Of a stretch of 64,000 nt of DNA, positions 45,477 to 54,629 are shown one piece after another (position 1 is the first letter of the stretch; every line of letters begins with the position of its first letter). The stretch comes from Bacteroides faecichinchillae JCM 17102. Lineage in GTDB: Bacteria > Bacteroidota > Bacteroidia > Bacteroidales > Bacteroidaceae. A program made the position numbers and the translations under genes. The notes below the pieces were generated by a model. It was not told the DNA's origin. It saw only the letters and a program-made list of their open reading frames with translations, and searched no databases. Location of the stretch: the NCBI RefSeq assembly GCF_000614145.1, contig NZ_BAKK01000002.1, forward strand, positions 1 to 64,000, written 5' to 3'.

Positions 45477-45740
45477 CTACTTTATTCTTGATGGTACGAA
45501 TGTGATTCGTTTTGTGCCTTTGGAGGTGGTATATTTTTCCAAATGGGTAGAATAGAATAACCGTGGTGGAACGTCCTTCAAGACAAAAGAACCGAATCCG
45601 GACCATTTTACAGGTTCACCTGTCGCAAGCGTGCGCTTGGTAATCTCGACGGCTTTGTCGAGCACCAAGGCGATTTTCTCTTGCGACATGGGCGGGTCGA
45701 GTTCGCTGGAGATGGTGCGGATCAGTTCTTTCTTGTTCAT
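45477..45740 (-). CDS. HU/IHF-family DNA-binding protein
   Basis: About 87 residues from MNKKELIRTISSELD, with the conserved core VKWSGFGSFVLKDVP. The C-terminal beta-arm region looks divergent (RLFYSTHLEKYTTSKGTKRI). Bends or packages DNA. I prefer the start at 45740 over 45770 by family alignment. Two decayed copies lie at 48603 and 52604. Confidence 0.75.
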   Translation of the reverse strand: MNKKELIRTISSELDPPMSQEKIALVLDKAVEITKRTLATGEPVKWSGFGSFVLKDVPPRLFYSTHLEKYTTSKGTKRITFVPSRIK

Positions 45741-45759
45741 AGTATCTGTTCCCGATTTT

Positions 45760-46320
45760 CTATTGACCAATCAACATTTTGGCCATGTTGTATCCTAATG
45801 TCCGCATTGTCCGAACTCCCATTTCATCCTCTTCATTTTGCTGTTGCTTTTCAAACAGCATATTCCAATAGCTGCTGCTGATAATAGGCATTTCGCTGAA
45901 AGTAAAGTATTTATTCAGGCGATCTATTGCGCTGTTTGCACCGGAACGGATACAACTGGCAATGGCTGCGGCAGGTTTTCCCCGAAATAATCCGCCATGT
46001 GTGCTTGCTGCATAAAATACTCTGTCAAGCAGTGCACATAAAGCTCCATTGGGAGCAGCAAAATAGACGGGTGTTCCGATAATCAAACCGTCGGATTTCA
46101 AAATAGATTCTATCAGCTTGTTGCATACGTCGTCGGAAAATGCACAACGGTATGTTTCGGCACATTTCCGACAGTCAATACAACCTCTTACTGATTTGTT
46201 GCCAATCCAGAACCATTCTGTTTCGATTCCCTTTTCATGCAGGGCTTCCTCTACCAGACTCAGAGCTTGCCAAGTTCCTCCTTGGGGATGCGGACTTCCA
46301 TTGACCAATAAAACTTTCAT
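45760..46320 (-). CDS. Flavodoxin-fold NAD(P)H-dependent FMN reductase
   Basis: 186 residues with NGSPHPQGGTW (FMN phosphate loop), a CIDCRKCAETYRC cysteine cluster, and GTPVYFAAPNGALCALLDR. No export signal, so cytoplasmic, unlike its homologue at 38424. 7 bases after the arginase-like gene and 19 before the HU gene: one operon under the divergent HxlR regulator. Confidence 0.8.
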   Translation of the reverse strand: MKVLLVNGSPHPQGGTWQALSLVEEALHEKGIETEWFWIGNKSVRGCIDCRKCAETYRCAFSDDVCNKLIESILKSDGLIIGTPVYFAAPNGALCALLDRVFYAASTHGGLFRGKPAAAIASCIRSGANSAIDRLNKYFTFSEMPIISSSYWNMLFEKQQQNEEDEMGVRTMRTLGYNMAKMLIGQ

Positions 46321-46327
46321 ACCCAGA

Positions 46328-47257
46328 TTATTTCAATAAGGGTAGTTGGTGCAACATCTCTTTGATGCGAATCGCAGTACGCGGCATCGGTTCAGCAACG
46401 GTCAAACCGACAATCTCTTTTTCCGTAGCGATGTCGTTTATTACCCTCACGACTTCCGATATTTTCATACCGCTGGGAACAACACCGACAGCAGCTATGA
46501 TTTCGGCAGGGTCGAGCACGTCCATATCGAAATGTACGACGACTTTGGACGCTCCGCACGATTTCAGCCAACTACGTATCGCATCGCTGTTCTCACGGAC
46601 ATCTTCCGGCGTCAAGTGTTTTATTCCGTATTGTTTTTGTCTTGTCTTGATTTCGTCACGCTCCCAATCACGCAGTCCGACAAAAAGGATTTTGGACGGG
46701 TCGAATTTTGTCGGTAATTCTCCGATGATTTTCTTGTCGCCCAATCCCATGCAAGCCGTTACAGCCATCGCATGATATGCCGGATACACATCGCCCGGCA
46801 ACGTAATGTCGGGGTGTGCGTCAATCCATATCATTGCTACGTCGTCCTTGTATTTGTCGGCGAGGTAAGTGAAAGGCGCGACACTTACGGAACATTCGCC
46901 GCCGAGCGTTACGATTTTATCGGGATTTTCTATTTTCAATATATCCAATGCCGCCTTTGTCTGGCTTACGAGTATATCCCTATCGAGTACGCCATCCGTA
47001 ACCTTACGTTCCGCAAGTGCCGTTGCGACCGGGACCGTTATGGTTTTCTGTCCGTTGTCGGGAGCGAGGAAATTCAGCAACTGCGCTCCAAGATAGTATC
47101 CCCTCGATGCCTGTTCGGGGTCTTTCACTTCGGTTATCCACTTGGCTATATCCGCACCTTGCCATTGCGGGTAAATCAAACGTATCGTGTTGTTTTGAGC
47201 GTAAAGGGTATTCATTCCCAATGCTAATGCTGCTACTGCCATTGTCTTGAATTTCAT
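46328..47257 (-). CDS. Arginase/agmatinase-family protein with signal peptide
   Basis: Ureohydrolase fold with metal ligands in GGECSVSVAPF (usual GGDHS is altered), WIDAHPDI and HFDMDVLDP. Most manganese ligands are present, but GGDHS to GGECS changes the first site. A Sec signal (residues 1-20, ending LYAQ) predicts export, unusual for this family. Substrate and activity are uncertain; it may not hydrolyse arginine. Confidence 0.75.
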   Translation of the reverse strand: MKFKTMAVAALALGMNTLYAQNNTIRLIYPQWQGADIAKWITEVKDPEQASRGYYLGAQLLNFLAPDNGQKTITVPVATALAERKVTDGVLDRDILVSQTKAALDILKIENPDKIVTLGGECSVSVAPFTYLADKYKDDVAMIWIDAHPDITLPGDVYPAYHAMAVTACMGLGDKKIIGELPTKFDPSKILFVGLRDWERDEIKTRQKQYGIKHLTPEDVRENSDAIRSWLKSCGASKVVVHFDMDVLDPAEIIAAVGVVPSGMKISEVVRVINDIATEKEIVGLTVAEPMPRTAIRIKEMLHQLPLLK

Positions 47258-47289
47258 TATACTGGTTATTATTGTTTTACATTAGAATT

Positions 47290-47888
47290 TCAGTCGATAT
47301 AATGTACATAATCCGCTTTTCTCGGCTTGGGTTGGGGCGCTTCTTGTGCGCTGTAACCGAGAATGCAATTCCCGATACCTTCGTATTCGCCTTCGATTCC
47401 CCATTCCCGCAGAAGGGATTTTCCTTCCGGAGTGTCGAATACCTCTTTTGCCCGATGTATCCAACAACTGCCCAGCCCTACGGCATGGGCTGCGTTCAGA
47501 AGATTGCCCATTACTAAAGCTCCGTCATAGAGATAGGTCGGGCATTGTTTGTCTGCCAGTACCACCAATACGACGGGAGCACCATAAAACGGATCGGATT
47601 CGCTTCCCATGATGCCGGCATTCAGTTGGGATAACCGATTCCGCATCTCCTTGTTCGTAACAGCCACGATAATGGGCGATTGTTTTCCCATTCCGGTAGG
47701 AGCGTAAGTACCTGCTTCTACAATTTGTGTTATTAACTCTTTTTCAGGCATTTTGTCCTGATAGGCTCTGATTGCCTGCGGGTTTTCAGAACTTCCAATA
47801 CTTTGTTTTCACTCATATTATTTTCTGTTTTCGTATTCGAGCAAGATGTAACCAAAAGAAGCAGGATTATAAATCCAAAATGTTTCAT
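47290..47888 (-). CDS. Nitroreductase-family lipoprotein (frameshifted)
   Basis: Lipoprotein signal MKHFGFIILLLLVTSC, then the nitroreductase start VLEVLKTRR. The frame breaks at the GG at 47775; adding one G gives RRAIRAYQDKMPEKE and joins the rest (GTYAPTGMGKQSP, NLLNAAHAVGLGSCWIH). FMN-dependent reductase. Lipid anchoring outside the cytoplasm is atypical. The start at 47888 is chosen over 47963 because it directly opens the signal peptide. Confidence 0.75.
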
Positions 47889-47984
47889 TACTGGCAATAG
47901 ACTTAACTTTTCAACGGTTGAGCCACAGGTTTGAAAAAACGATATCAATGTATTCTTTTTCATAATTTATTTTGTTTTTGCGTG

Positions 47985-48067
47985 CAAAGTTATAGTGTTC
48001 TGCAATTTCAGGCAAGTACGGTAAAATTATTCATATAGTGATAAATTTACCCCTATACATACTTTTG
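47985..48067. promoter_or_regulatory. Divergent promoters of the nitroreductase operon and hxlR-type gene
   Basis: Minus strand: TAACTTTG at 47985-47992 with TTG at 48013-48015, a 20-bp gap. Plus strand: TACTTTTG at 48060-48067, 54 bases before the regulator ATG. The shared gap is where HxlR would bind. Confidence 0.55.
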
Positions 48068-48121
48068 TGCGTATTAAACAAAAGATGTATATTTACAGCA
48101 ATTTTTAGACGTAGTATAGTT

Positions 48122-48472
48122 ATGTATGAGAAGAAAATCCCCTTTGATATAAATTGTGATATAAAAATCACGATGGAAATAATCAGCGGTAAGTGGAAAT
48201 GCTGTATTATAAATCGGTTGGCAAATGGTGCAAAACGACCGAGCGAACTGCATCGTGAGTTTTTGGATGCAACTCCACGAGTAATCAATCAACAATTAAA
48301 AGAACTCGAACTGCACGGGATTATTAAGAAAGAGATTTTTAAGGAGTTGCCTCCGCATTCTGAATACTCATTGACAGAAGCTGGGAGAACATTGCTTCCT
48401 TTAATTGCAGAGCTTGAAAAATGGGGCGCTGGTTATCGCCCTGCTCTGAAAAAGATTTTGGGGTTGGAATAA
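48122..48472 (+). CDS. HxlR-family transcriptional regulator
   Basis: Winged-helix regulator: CDIKITMEIISGKWKCCIIN, then TPRVINQQLKELELHGII. Start at MYEKKIPFDIN (48122) follows the family; the upstream ATG at 48038 precedes the predicted promoter. HxlR proteins often sense electrophiles or redox stress and control adjacent reductases, which fits the divergent operon. Confidence 0.85.
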   Translation: MYEKKIPFDINCDIKITMEIISGKWKCCIINRLANGAKRPSELHREFLDATPRVINQQLKELELHGIIKKEIFKELPPHSEYSLTEAGRTLLPLIAELEKWGAGYRPALKKILGLE

Positions 48473-48495
48473 GTTTGGGGTAAGAGAATAATAAG

Positions 48496-48530
48496 GATGC
48501 CGCTTGAATTTGTTTTTCAAACGGCATCTT
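48496..48530. terminator. Terminator hairpin, cassette 2
   Basis: GATGCCGCTTGAA/TTCAAACGGCATC with one mismatch, then TT. Related to the hairpins at 45424 and 52500. The gap 48473-48955 otherwise holds the decayed HU gene. Confidence 0.7.
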
Positions 48531-48602
48531 AGTTTGTAGCCGGTGATCATATAGCCTGCTGCCCCCAATTGCCATTCATGCGCTGGCCAATCTGATTATA
48601 GA

Positions 48603-48866
48603 CTATTTTGTTCTCGACGGTACGAATGTGATTCGTTTTGTGCCTTTGGAGGTGGTGTATTTTTCCAAATGTGTGGAATAGAACAGCCGAGACGGAACGT
48701 CTTTCATGACGAAAGAACCGAAGCCGGACTATTTCACAGACTCATCTGCCGCAAGGGTACGCTTGGTTATCCCGACGGCTTTGTCGAGCACCAGAGCGAT
48801 TTTGTCCTGCGACATGGGTGGGGTAAGTTCCTTGGATATGGTGCGGATCAGTTCTTTCTTGTTTAT
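48603..48866 (-). pseudogene. Decayed HU gene, copy 2
   Basis: Aligns without gaps to the HU gene at 45477, but the start is ATA instead of ATG and the Trp codon in KWSGFG is TAG. The rest of the frame is open to the same TAG stop region. Confidence 0.75.
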
Positions 48867-48955
48867 TTCGTGTTGTCATGCTATTTCAATGTCAAATTCT
48901 TTCTCTTGGGCAGAAAGGCGTTTTATGTAGATAGACCATCGTTAGCAATCGTATT

Positions 48956-50325
48956 TCAGATACCGACGAATTTCTGCCTGACGTATCGGATGTAAATGAC
49001 GGCACAGGTCAGCAGTTCCGCTGCCGGAATGGCAAGCCATAGGCCGGAGACACCGAATGCCCGGGGCAACAGGACGAAGCACGGCACAAGGAACAATATG
49101 CCCCGCAACAGCGTATATACGGTGGAAACCATAGCTTTCTCGATGCTCTGATAGTAACCGATAAAGGCGATGTTGATCGCGAAGAATACGGCGCACAAGG
49201 CAAATAGCGGCAAACCATCGACCGCCAGCATATATGCACTCTCCTGCGGACTGAGAAACAGGCGGGCGACCTGCGCCGCTCCCGCCCACAGTCCGACCGT
49301 TACCGATGCTCCGCATATCACAGCGGTAAGAACCGATATGCGCAGCGTCCGGCTGACGCGGTGGAGCAGATGCGCCCCGTAGTTGAAGCTGATGATAGGT
49401 TGCGCCGACTGGGCAACGGCATTGCTGATGGAGAAAACAACCGGAAAGAGATAGCAGGCGATGGCGAAAGCTGCGACACCCTCTTCGCCGAGCATAGAGA
49501 TGAACATATAGTTTCCCGTGAGCATCATGACGCTCATAGCCAGTTCGGTCAGGAAAGTGGCGAATCCGATACGGACCATGTACCCGGTATTGCGCAGAGT
49601 CAACAAAAGCGAGGTCAGGGTCCGTTTCAGCGGGTAGAACCGCAGTTTGTCCGCGAACCGGAAGAAATAGGCAAAGACCATCGCTCCTCCCACGGCGCAG
49701 GCTATTGATGTGGCCAATGCCGCACCCATCACTCCCCAGCCAGCGGGAACACCATGTACCAGTCGAGTACGATATTGACGACCGCAGCTACGATCTGAAT
49801 CGTCATGGCATACTTCGGCGCACCGTCCAGACGGATGAGCATCATGCCCACACACTCGACGAACAGGAAAAACAAGCCGGGCAACAGCCAGAGCAGATAG
49901 CTCACGGCATTCTCTTCGAGCAGAGGGCTGCACCCCAGTGCGTGAACGACGCCACGGGGAAAAACAAAACTGCCGAGACCAATTACCCCGACAAGCAATA
50001 ATCCGACGATGAAAGCCTGCGTCATGATGATACGGGCAGCTTTCACTTTGTTTTCCGACAGCCGGATGCTCGCTATGACCGAGGCTCCGATTCCGAACAT
50101 CAGTCCGATGCCGGTGATGACCATAAAAACCGGGGCGACGATATTCACCGCTGCGATTCCTTCGGTTCCCACGCCCCGACCGACGAAGATGCCGTCGATG
50201 ACCGTCAATGCCGAATTGAAAATCATTCCGACGAGCGTCGGGAAAAACAGCGAACGGAACATAGGACCGATATTGTCGTTCGCAAAATCGAGCCTGTCTC
50301 TATTTAAATTTCTATCTTTTTTCAT
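48956..50325 (-). CDS. MATE-family multidrug efflux pump (frameshifted)
   Basis: About 455 residues and twelve membrane helices when the frame is repaired at about 49740 (one missing G; joins MVFPL to GWGVMGAALATS). N-terminal part IGPMFRSLFFPTLVGMIFNS and C-terminal part are typical NorM-like. Exports cationic drugs using Na+ or H+. Start at MKKDRNLNRD (50325) since a promoter lies only 14 bases before the upstream ATG. Divergent from a second AraC gene. Confidence 0.8.
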
Positions 50326-50353
50326 CTGCTGATATGTCATTGAATACAGGCCG

Positions 50354-50457
50354 CAAATTTAGATATTCTCCCCGGGACGGAAGGGGTGTTTTTTCGGTGA
50401 CTTATGGTACTTTTCAATACATCTGACTTGCCGACAGTAAGATTTTGCCTAATTTTG
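50354..50457. promoter_or_regulatory. Divergent promoters of the MATE and AraC genes
   Basis: Minus strand TAAATTTG at 50354-50361; plus strand TAATTTTG at 50450-50457. The plus element lies only 4 bases before the AraC ATG, so that mRNA would be nearly leaderless if this is the true promoter. Confidence 0.45.
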
Positions 50458-50461
50458 CGGT

Positions 50462-51295
50462 ATGAATACATCGACATATCAGAATGAATCATGCGGCATA
50501 ACCGACTGGAAGAAAAGCATCGGACGTGTCATCAGAACCGACGGGTGCGTGTTCCTGCTCTGTACGGGCGGCAGAGCGACCGTGTCGGCGAATATGCAGA
50601 ATTTGGTTTTCCGCAAGAATGACCTTGCCGTTCTGACCTCTGATGTCTATTTTTCAGTATCGGAGGTGTCTGCCGGATTTTCGGCCCGTTATGTTGCTTT
50701 GTCCGAGCCTATGCTCGAAGCCGCCTATTACCGGATTACCAGCGTATCCTTGTGGGATTACCTCCATCATGTTCCGATATTGAGGTTGTCGCCGGAGCAA
50801 TGCAGCCTCGTGTCGGGGTGGCTGGAACAGATGGAGTGGATACTGACGCATCTTGACGGCCCCGACCGTTCGGTTCTGCTCAACAACAACGTTTACCACC
50901 TTTTTATCGCCATTGATGCCGAACTCGGCAAGGCTGTCGAAACGAAAATCCATGCGCATAAGGATCGGGCGTGGGATATTACCACTCGGCTGTGGTCGCT
51001 GCTGACGAAGCATGCGTTCCGGGAAAGGTCGGTCTCTTTCTATGCGAAAGCGTTAAATATAACTCCGGATTATCTGAATAAGGTGTGCCGCCGTGCTTAC
51101 GGCATGTCGCCGAAGACACTGATCGAGCAGCAGTTGCTTGTCGAGATGAAAAGTTACCTTATTGATACGCGGCTGTCCGTATCCGAAATCGCTGACCTGC
51201 TGAACTTCGAGGACGCGTCGTATATGTGCCGTTTTTTTCGGCGCAAGACCGGTTGTTCGCCGCTGGAGTTCCGTAACGGCGGTGCGGTCCGGTAG
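50462..51295 (+). CDS. AraC-family transcriptional regulator (second)
   Basis: 277 residues; C-terminal HTH pair (VSFYAKALNITPDYLNKVCR and VSEIADLLNFEDASYMCRFF). Divergent from the MATE pump, so probably its regulator. The N-terminal domain is cupin-like and may bind the pump substrate. Confidence 0.85.
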   Translation: MNTSTYQNESCGITDWKKSIGRVIRTDGCVFLLCTGGRATVSANMQNLVFRKNDLAVLTSDVYFSVSEVSAGFSARYVALSEPMLEAAYYRITSVSLWDYLHHVPILRLSPEQCSLVSGWLEQMEWILTHLDGPDRSVLLNNNVYHLFIAIDAELGKAVETKIHAHKDRAWDITTRLWSLLTKHAFRERSVSFYAKALNITPDYLNKVCRRAYGMSPKTLIEQQLLVEMKSYLIDTRLSVSEIADLLNFEDASYMCRFFRRKTGCSPLEFRNGGAVR

Positions 51296-51365
51296 GTGGC
51301 GGAATAATGCGGAATGCCTAAATTTTTTGTATTCCACGACATGTATATGTCGCAGAATATAGTAT

Positions 51366-51854
51366 TCATCTCTTTCTCACAAGTTCAATAGCTTCCTTGC
51401 CTGTCAAATGCTCAATGTCGAGACGGAGAATAAGCATGTGCGACAGACCTTTTTCCAGCTCTTTTTGTAATCCTGCATCATCGCCGGGATTGTATCTCGC
51501 ACCCAGCAAAGATGCTGCATACATCCTTTCGCTCTCGGATTCGATGATTTGAATTTTCCCGAAGGCAATGACACTTCGGAAATAGGTGGTAAACTCGGAG
51601 GGGCGAACCTCATCGGCAGCTATGACACAAAATGAAGCCTTGTCATGCCCTCTTATGGCATCTACCTTATGACCCGTTTTGGCACTATGAAAATATAGCC
51701 TGCCGTCAGCATAAACATAACTTATCGGAACAGCATACGGATAGCCGTTGTCACCGAGCAGGGCAAGTGTGCCGGATGTCGCCACCGACAAAATGGCATC
51801 ACATTCCGTTTTTGAGAGCTGTTGGCGAGAACGCCGCATCTTACGAAATTCCAT
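51366..51854 (-). CDS. Nim-like pyridoxamine 5'-phosphate oxidase-fold protein
   Basis: 162 residues: MRRSRQQLSKTECDAIL, GTLALLGDNGYPYAVPISYVYADGRLYFHSAKTGHKVDAI. This pattern is shared with the NimA-F proteins linked to 5-nitroimidazole resistance and with related FMN-binding proteins of unknown role. I cannot tell whether it gives resistance. 3 bases after the SMR gene, same operon. Confidence 0.75.
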   Translation of the reverse strand: MEFRKMRRSRQQLSKTECDAILSVATSGTLALLGDNGYPYAVPISYVYADGRLYFHSAKTGHKVDAIRGHDKASFCVIAADEVRPSEFTTYFRSVIAFGKIQIIESESERMYAASLLGARYNPGDDAGLQKELEKGLSHMLILRLDIEHLTGKEAIELVRKR

Positions 51855-51857
51855 GGC

Positions 51858-52181
51858 TTATGATACGATTTTAAGTCCGATAATTGATGAGATTAGCGTG
51901 AAGATGAAAAACAAACGCCAAAAAGTTGCCGGTTCTTGGAAAAAGAGGATTCCCACCAAAACCGTTCCGACAGCCCCGATACCGGTCCATACGGCATAGG
52001 CAGTGCCTATCGGCAGGCTCTGCGTGGCTTTTGCCAGCAATCCCATGCTTATAATCGTAAACACAAGGAATCCTGCCATCCAGCCCCACCAAGGGAGACC
52101 ATCAACGGACTTTGCACGTCCGAGACAGTAAGTAAAGCCGACCTCGCAGAAGCCGGCGACAATCAGAATTATCCAATTCAT
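51858..52181 (-). CDS. Small multidrug resistance (SMR) transporter
   Basis: 107 residues, four membrane helices, with a membrane-embedded Glu in helix 1 (IILIVAGFCEVGFTYCLGRA) as in EmrE and SugE/Gdx. Exports guanidinium or quaternary ammonium compounds; subtype not certain. Followed at once by the Nim-like gene. Confidence 0.85.
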   Translation of the reverse strand: MNWIILIVAGFCEVGFTYCLGRAKSVDGLPWWGWMAGFLVFTIISMGLLAKATQSLPIGTAYAVWTGIGAVGTVLVGILFFQEPATFWRLFFIFTLISSIIGLKIVS

Positions 52182-52242
52182 AACTGAATCCGAACCTGTT
52201 CGAGGGCTGCAAGAATTCTCGGCGACTCCTTCTAAGGCGATA

Positions 52243-52272
52243 CAAAATTACAAAAACACAGAGGAGTTCAAA
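52243..52272 (-). promoter_or_regulatory. Promoter of the SMR-Nim-like operon
   Basis: Minus-strand -7 TAATTTTG (52243-52250) and -33 TTTG (52269-52272) with an 18-bp gap: a good Bacteroides promoter. Confidence 0.6.
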
Positions 52273-52499
52273 AGCCTTTTATAAACAAAATCACGATTGT
52301 CACTATTTTTGCGATTTTGGACTAATTCTCATGGTCATTCCTTGCTGTCAGTTTCCACGTACTGTCAGATAGCAAAGGATTTGAAATTGATATGACTTAT
52401 ATTTTTGTATTGATATGGCCGAATGACTTTGCAGATGGTGTGGTAGTTAAATCGTTATCGCAATTCTCCTATGTTATTCTGATGATAATCGACAGAAAA

Positions 52500-52532
52500 A
52501 TGCCGCTTGAATTTATTTTTAAACGGCATTTA
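52500..52532. terminator. Terminator hairpin, cassette 3
   Basis: ATGCCGCTT.../AACGGCAT, third member of the hairpin family. The gap 52273-52603 otherwise holds no credible gene. Confidence 0.6.
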
Positions 52533-52603
52533 TTATCGGTTATACGGCCTGTTGTTCCCAACTTCCGTAACAGGCATTCATGCGCTGGCTAATAAATTAT
52601 AGA

Positions 52604-52869
52604 CTATTTCATCCGGAACGGGACAAATGAGATTCGTTTTGTACCTTTGGAGGTGGTGTATTTTTCCAAATGTGTGGAACAGAACAACCGTGACGGAACG
52701 TCTTTCATGACAAAAGGACCGAACCCGGACCGTTTCACAGACTCACACGATGCAAGAGCGCGCTTGATAATCCCGACGGCTTTGTCGGGCACCAAGGCGT
52801 TTTTCTCTTGCAAGACATAGGCGGGGCGAGTTCGCGGAATATGATGTGTACCAGTTTTTTCTTGTTCAT
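52604..52869 (-). pseudogene. Decayed HU gene, copy 3
   Basis: Starts normally (MNKKKLVHIIFRELAPPMS) but the frame shifts after SCK near 52805, where TCTTGCAAG stands for TCGCAAG. The remaining frame (KNALVPDKAVGIIKRALA...YTTSKGTKRISFV) aligns with the intact HU. Several core residues differ. Confidence 0.7.
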
Positions 52870-52914
52870 AACATTTTATTATTTATTCTTTCCAAAAAAT
52901 CTATTTTGAGGATT

Positions 52915-53118
52915 TCAGATTGCCTCTTCGTGATGAAAATAATCGATCAATAAAATGACATTACGAAACATATTCCAGAGAATTTTGCACTCGAGTTGAG
53001 CCAATATGGAATTAACCAACAGGTCTTGTTTCTCCAATGCCTCTACCAGTGAATCTACTGAACCAGCATTACAATAATTAAGAAGGGAAAAATCGAGGGT
53101 TATAGGATTTATATTAGG
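52915..53118 (-). pseudogene. C-terminal gene fragment near the inner-element right end
   Basis: A 67-codon frame without a start, containing LDFSLLNYCNAGSVDSLVEA and LLVNSILAQLECKILWNMFR, ending in TGA. Looks like a truncated gene; family not recognised. The following stretch to 53294 is AT-rich, with one -7-like TATCTTTG at 53171 and no gene. Confidence 0.4.
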
Positions 53119-53294
53119 TTAGCTATTGAAATTGTGGTAAGAAAAAATAGCAGATAAATTTAAAAAATACTATCTTTGTATAACAAAAAGTGTTCTTTTG
53201 ACTTAATGCAAAATATGGCGAATATGTGTGATTCGCTCGTTTCTAAATCGTTACCCATTTAAGAGGATAGGAACTATAATTGATTGTATATCAA

Positions 53295-54467
53295 TTATAA
53301 AATAGAACTTAAGTGTCTTGCAACGTGCATCGTCAAATTGAATGACAAATCTCCGATTTTATGTCCTAATGCTTTTAACGACACCTTTATAGGAGTGTTC
53401 TTATTAATCCGCATTCGTTTAAGTTCTTCTTCATCAGCCAAATTAAAATCATCAGGCAGCAAAGCAAATACAAAGCGGTTACTTCTTTTTTTCATCTTCC
53501 ATTGCTCCAAGATTTTTACTGCCGCATCATTCAAGGTAATTTCATGTGGTACTTGTCCCTTATACAGAACTTTTTTTCAACTTATGCTTTTCCAAATCAA
53601 CGTGCATCCATTGAAGGGTTAGTATATCGGAGAAGCGCAAACCGCAAGCATGAAAGGCAAATAAAAACATATCCATATATTCCCTTGTACGTGGATATTT
53701 CACTACATTATACAACGCAACAAACTTACTCAACTGTTCTTTAGTCAAGTAGTGTACATCTTCATCTTCCGCATCTTCATCCGATAATTTCGTTTTAATT
53801 GGCAAATACTTTTCTGATATTACATCAGCAACAGACGCTTCCATCAACCTTTTCTTGCTGCAAGTTTTGCAGCCTTCATCAATGGAGTTAATGACTTATT
53901 GATAGTGGCATTTATATTATTACGTTTACTTTTTCGCCATATAATATAAGAATCTATTATATCTTCCGTCATATCAGCAATACTAATGCTATCTTCACCT
54001 AATTCCTCCAAAAGAAAAGTACGAAACAGTTTCAAACCATTTAAACCATTATCACGAACACTTATACCTATCTTTTCCGTCTTATATAACGATTCTAAAT
54101 TGTCAATAGCCAACTGTACAAAATCCTGATTTTTCTCCTCATTCGCATTGTATTCACCTCTAACCATTGAGCGCAGTACATCAATTGTTAAACGTTTCTC
54201 AGACGGGAAATCTAATATCAGCGCATCAATATCATTTTTCTTTTTATCAAGCATCTTATTCAGTCGGACACTTTGCGGATGGGTAGCACGAACCTTTTGT
54301 GCCTTATCGTTCCATTCCTTCTCCTTCACCCACACATCCGTTTTATCTTTTGCAATCTTTCTATCCAATGAATATTGAATATAAACCTGATACTCACCTT
54401 TAGCATTTTGATTATCTTTCCGCAAAACAAAGCTGCCTGAATTACTTAATGACTTAACTCGTCCCAT
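53295..54467 (-). pseudogene. Outer-element tyrosine integrase, N-terminal part with two frameshifts
   Basis: Arm-binding and core-binding domains (54467 to about 53860), then catalytic box I FHACGLRFSDIL with its Arg, then box II MHVARH. Two indels in A-runs interrupt it: one missing A near 53860 (after LAARK) and one extra A at 53571-53577. It stops just after HVARH, so the second His and nucleophile Tyr are lost. The missing part matches the remnant at 17643-17846. Located next to the right att site, as expected for the integrase that placed the element. Confidence 0.75.
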
Positions 54468-54509
54468 ATACTTACTATTTTAAATTTAGGAATATGGAGC
54501 AAAAATAAT

Positions 54510-54556
54510 GTAATTTTTGGGAAACATATTCGGCTTTAAAACGCCTTAAAACGAAA
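54510..54556 (+). repeat. Right subterminal repeat of the outer element
   Basis: Partner of 5551-5597, same orientation, about three quarters identical. Confidence 0.5.
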
Positions 54557-54584
54557 AATGGACGATTTTTGAATCGCCCATTTT
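54556..54584 (-). terminator. Terminator downstream of the DUF2795 gene
   Basis: AATGGACGATT/AATCGCCCATT, one mismatch, T-run on both strands. It is element DNA that now ends the DUF2795 transcript. Confidence 0.65.
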
Positions 54585-54629
54585 ATTGATTTTCAGCTTG
54601 ATTTTCAAGTCCTTTTGCCGATTTTTGCA

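Larger units (their letters stand above)
17847..53294. mobile_element. Inner inserted segment (about 35 kb) carrying defence, CTn-remnant and redox modules
   Basis: Lies between the two integrase halves. It has its own tandem integrases at its left end. Its content (rteA/rteB, DUF3408, HTH pair) resembles CTnDOT-type elements, but no relaxase, coupling protein or transfer gene is present. No convincing long terminal repeat was found; only AAATCGTTA is shared by 17980-17988 and 53245-53253, which may be chance. Confidence 0.5.

Noticed and set aside
48956..49933. Independent MATE-like gene starting near 49933
   Set aside because: The first 65 residues are not protein-like. The real N-terminus is in the adjacent frame upstream, so it is one gene with an indel.
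51366..51854. Calling the gene a nim resistance gene
   Set aside because: The family includes many proteins with no link to nitroimidazole resistance; the sequence alone does not decide it.
52392..52592. 66-codon ORF before terminator 3
   Set aside because: Runs through the hairpin, has no domain, and does not match the regulator genes found at the same place in the other cassettes.
17980..53253. AAATCGTTA at both ends as the inner-element att core
   Set aside because: Nine bases shared between two regions of several hundred bases could be chance; not enough to claim an att site.
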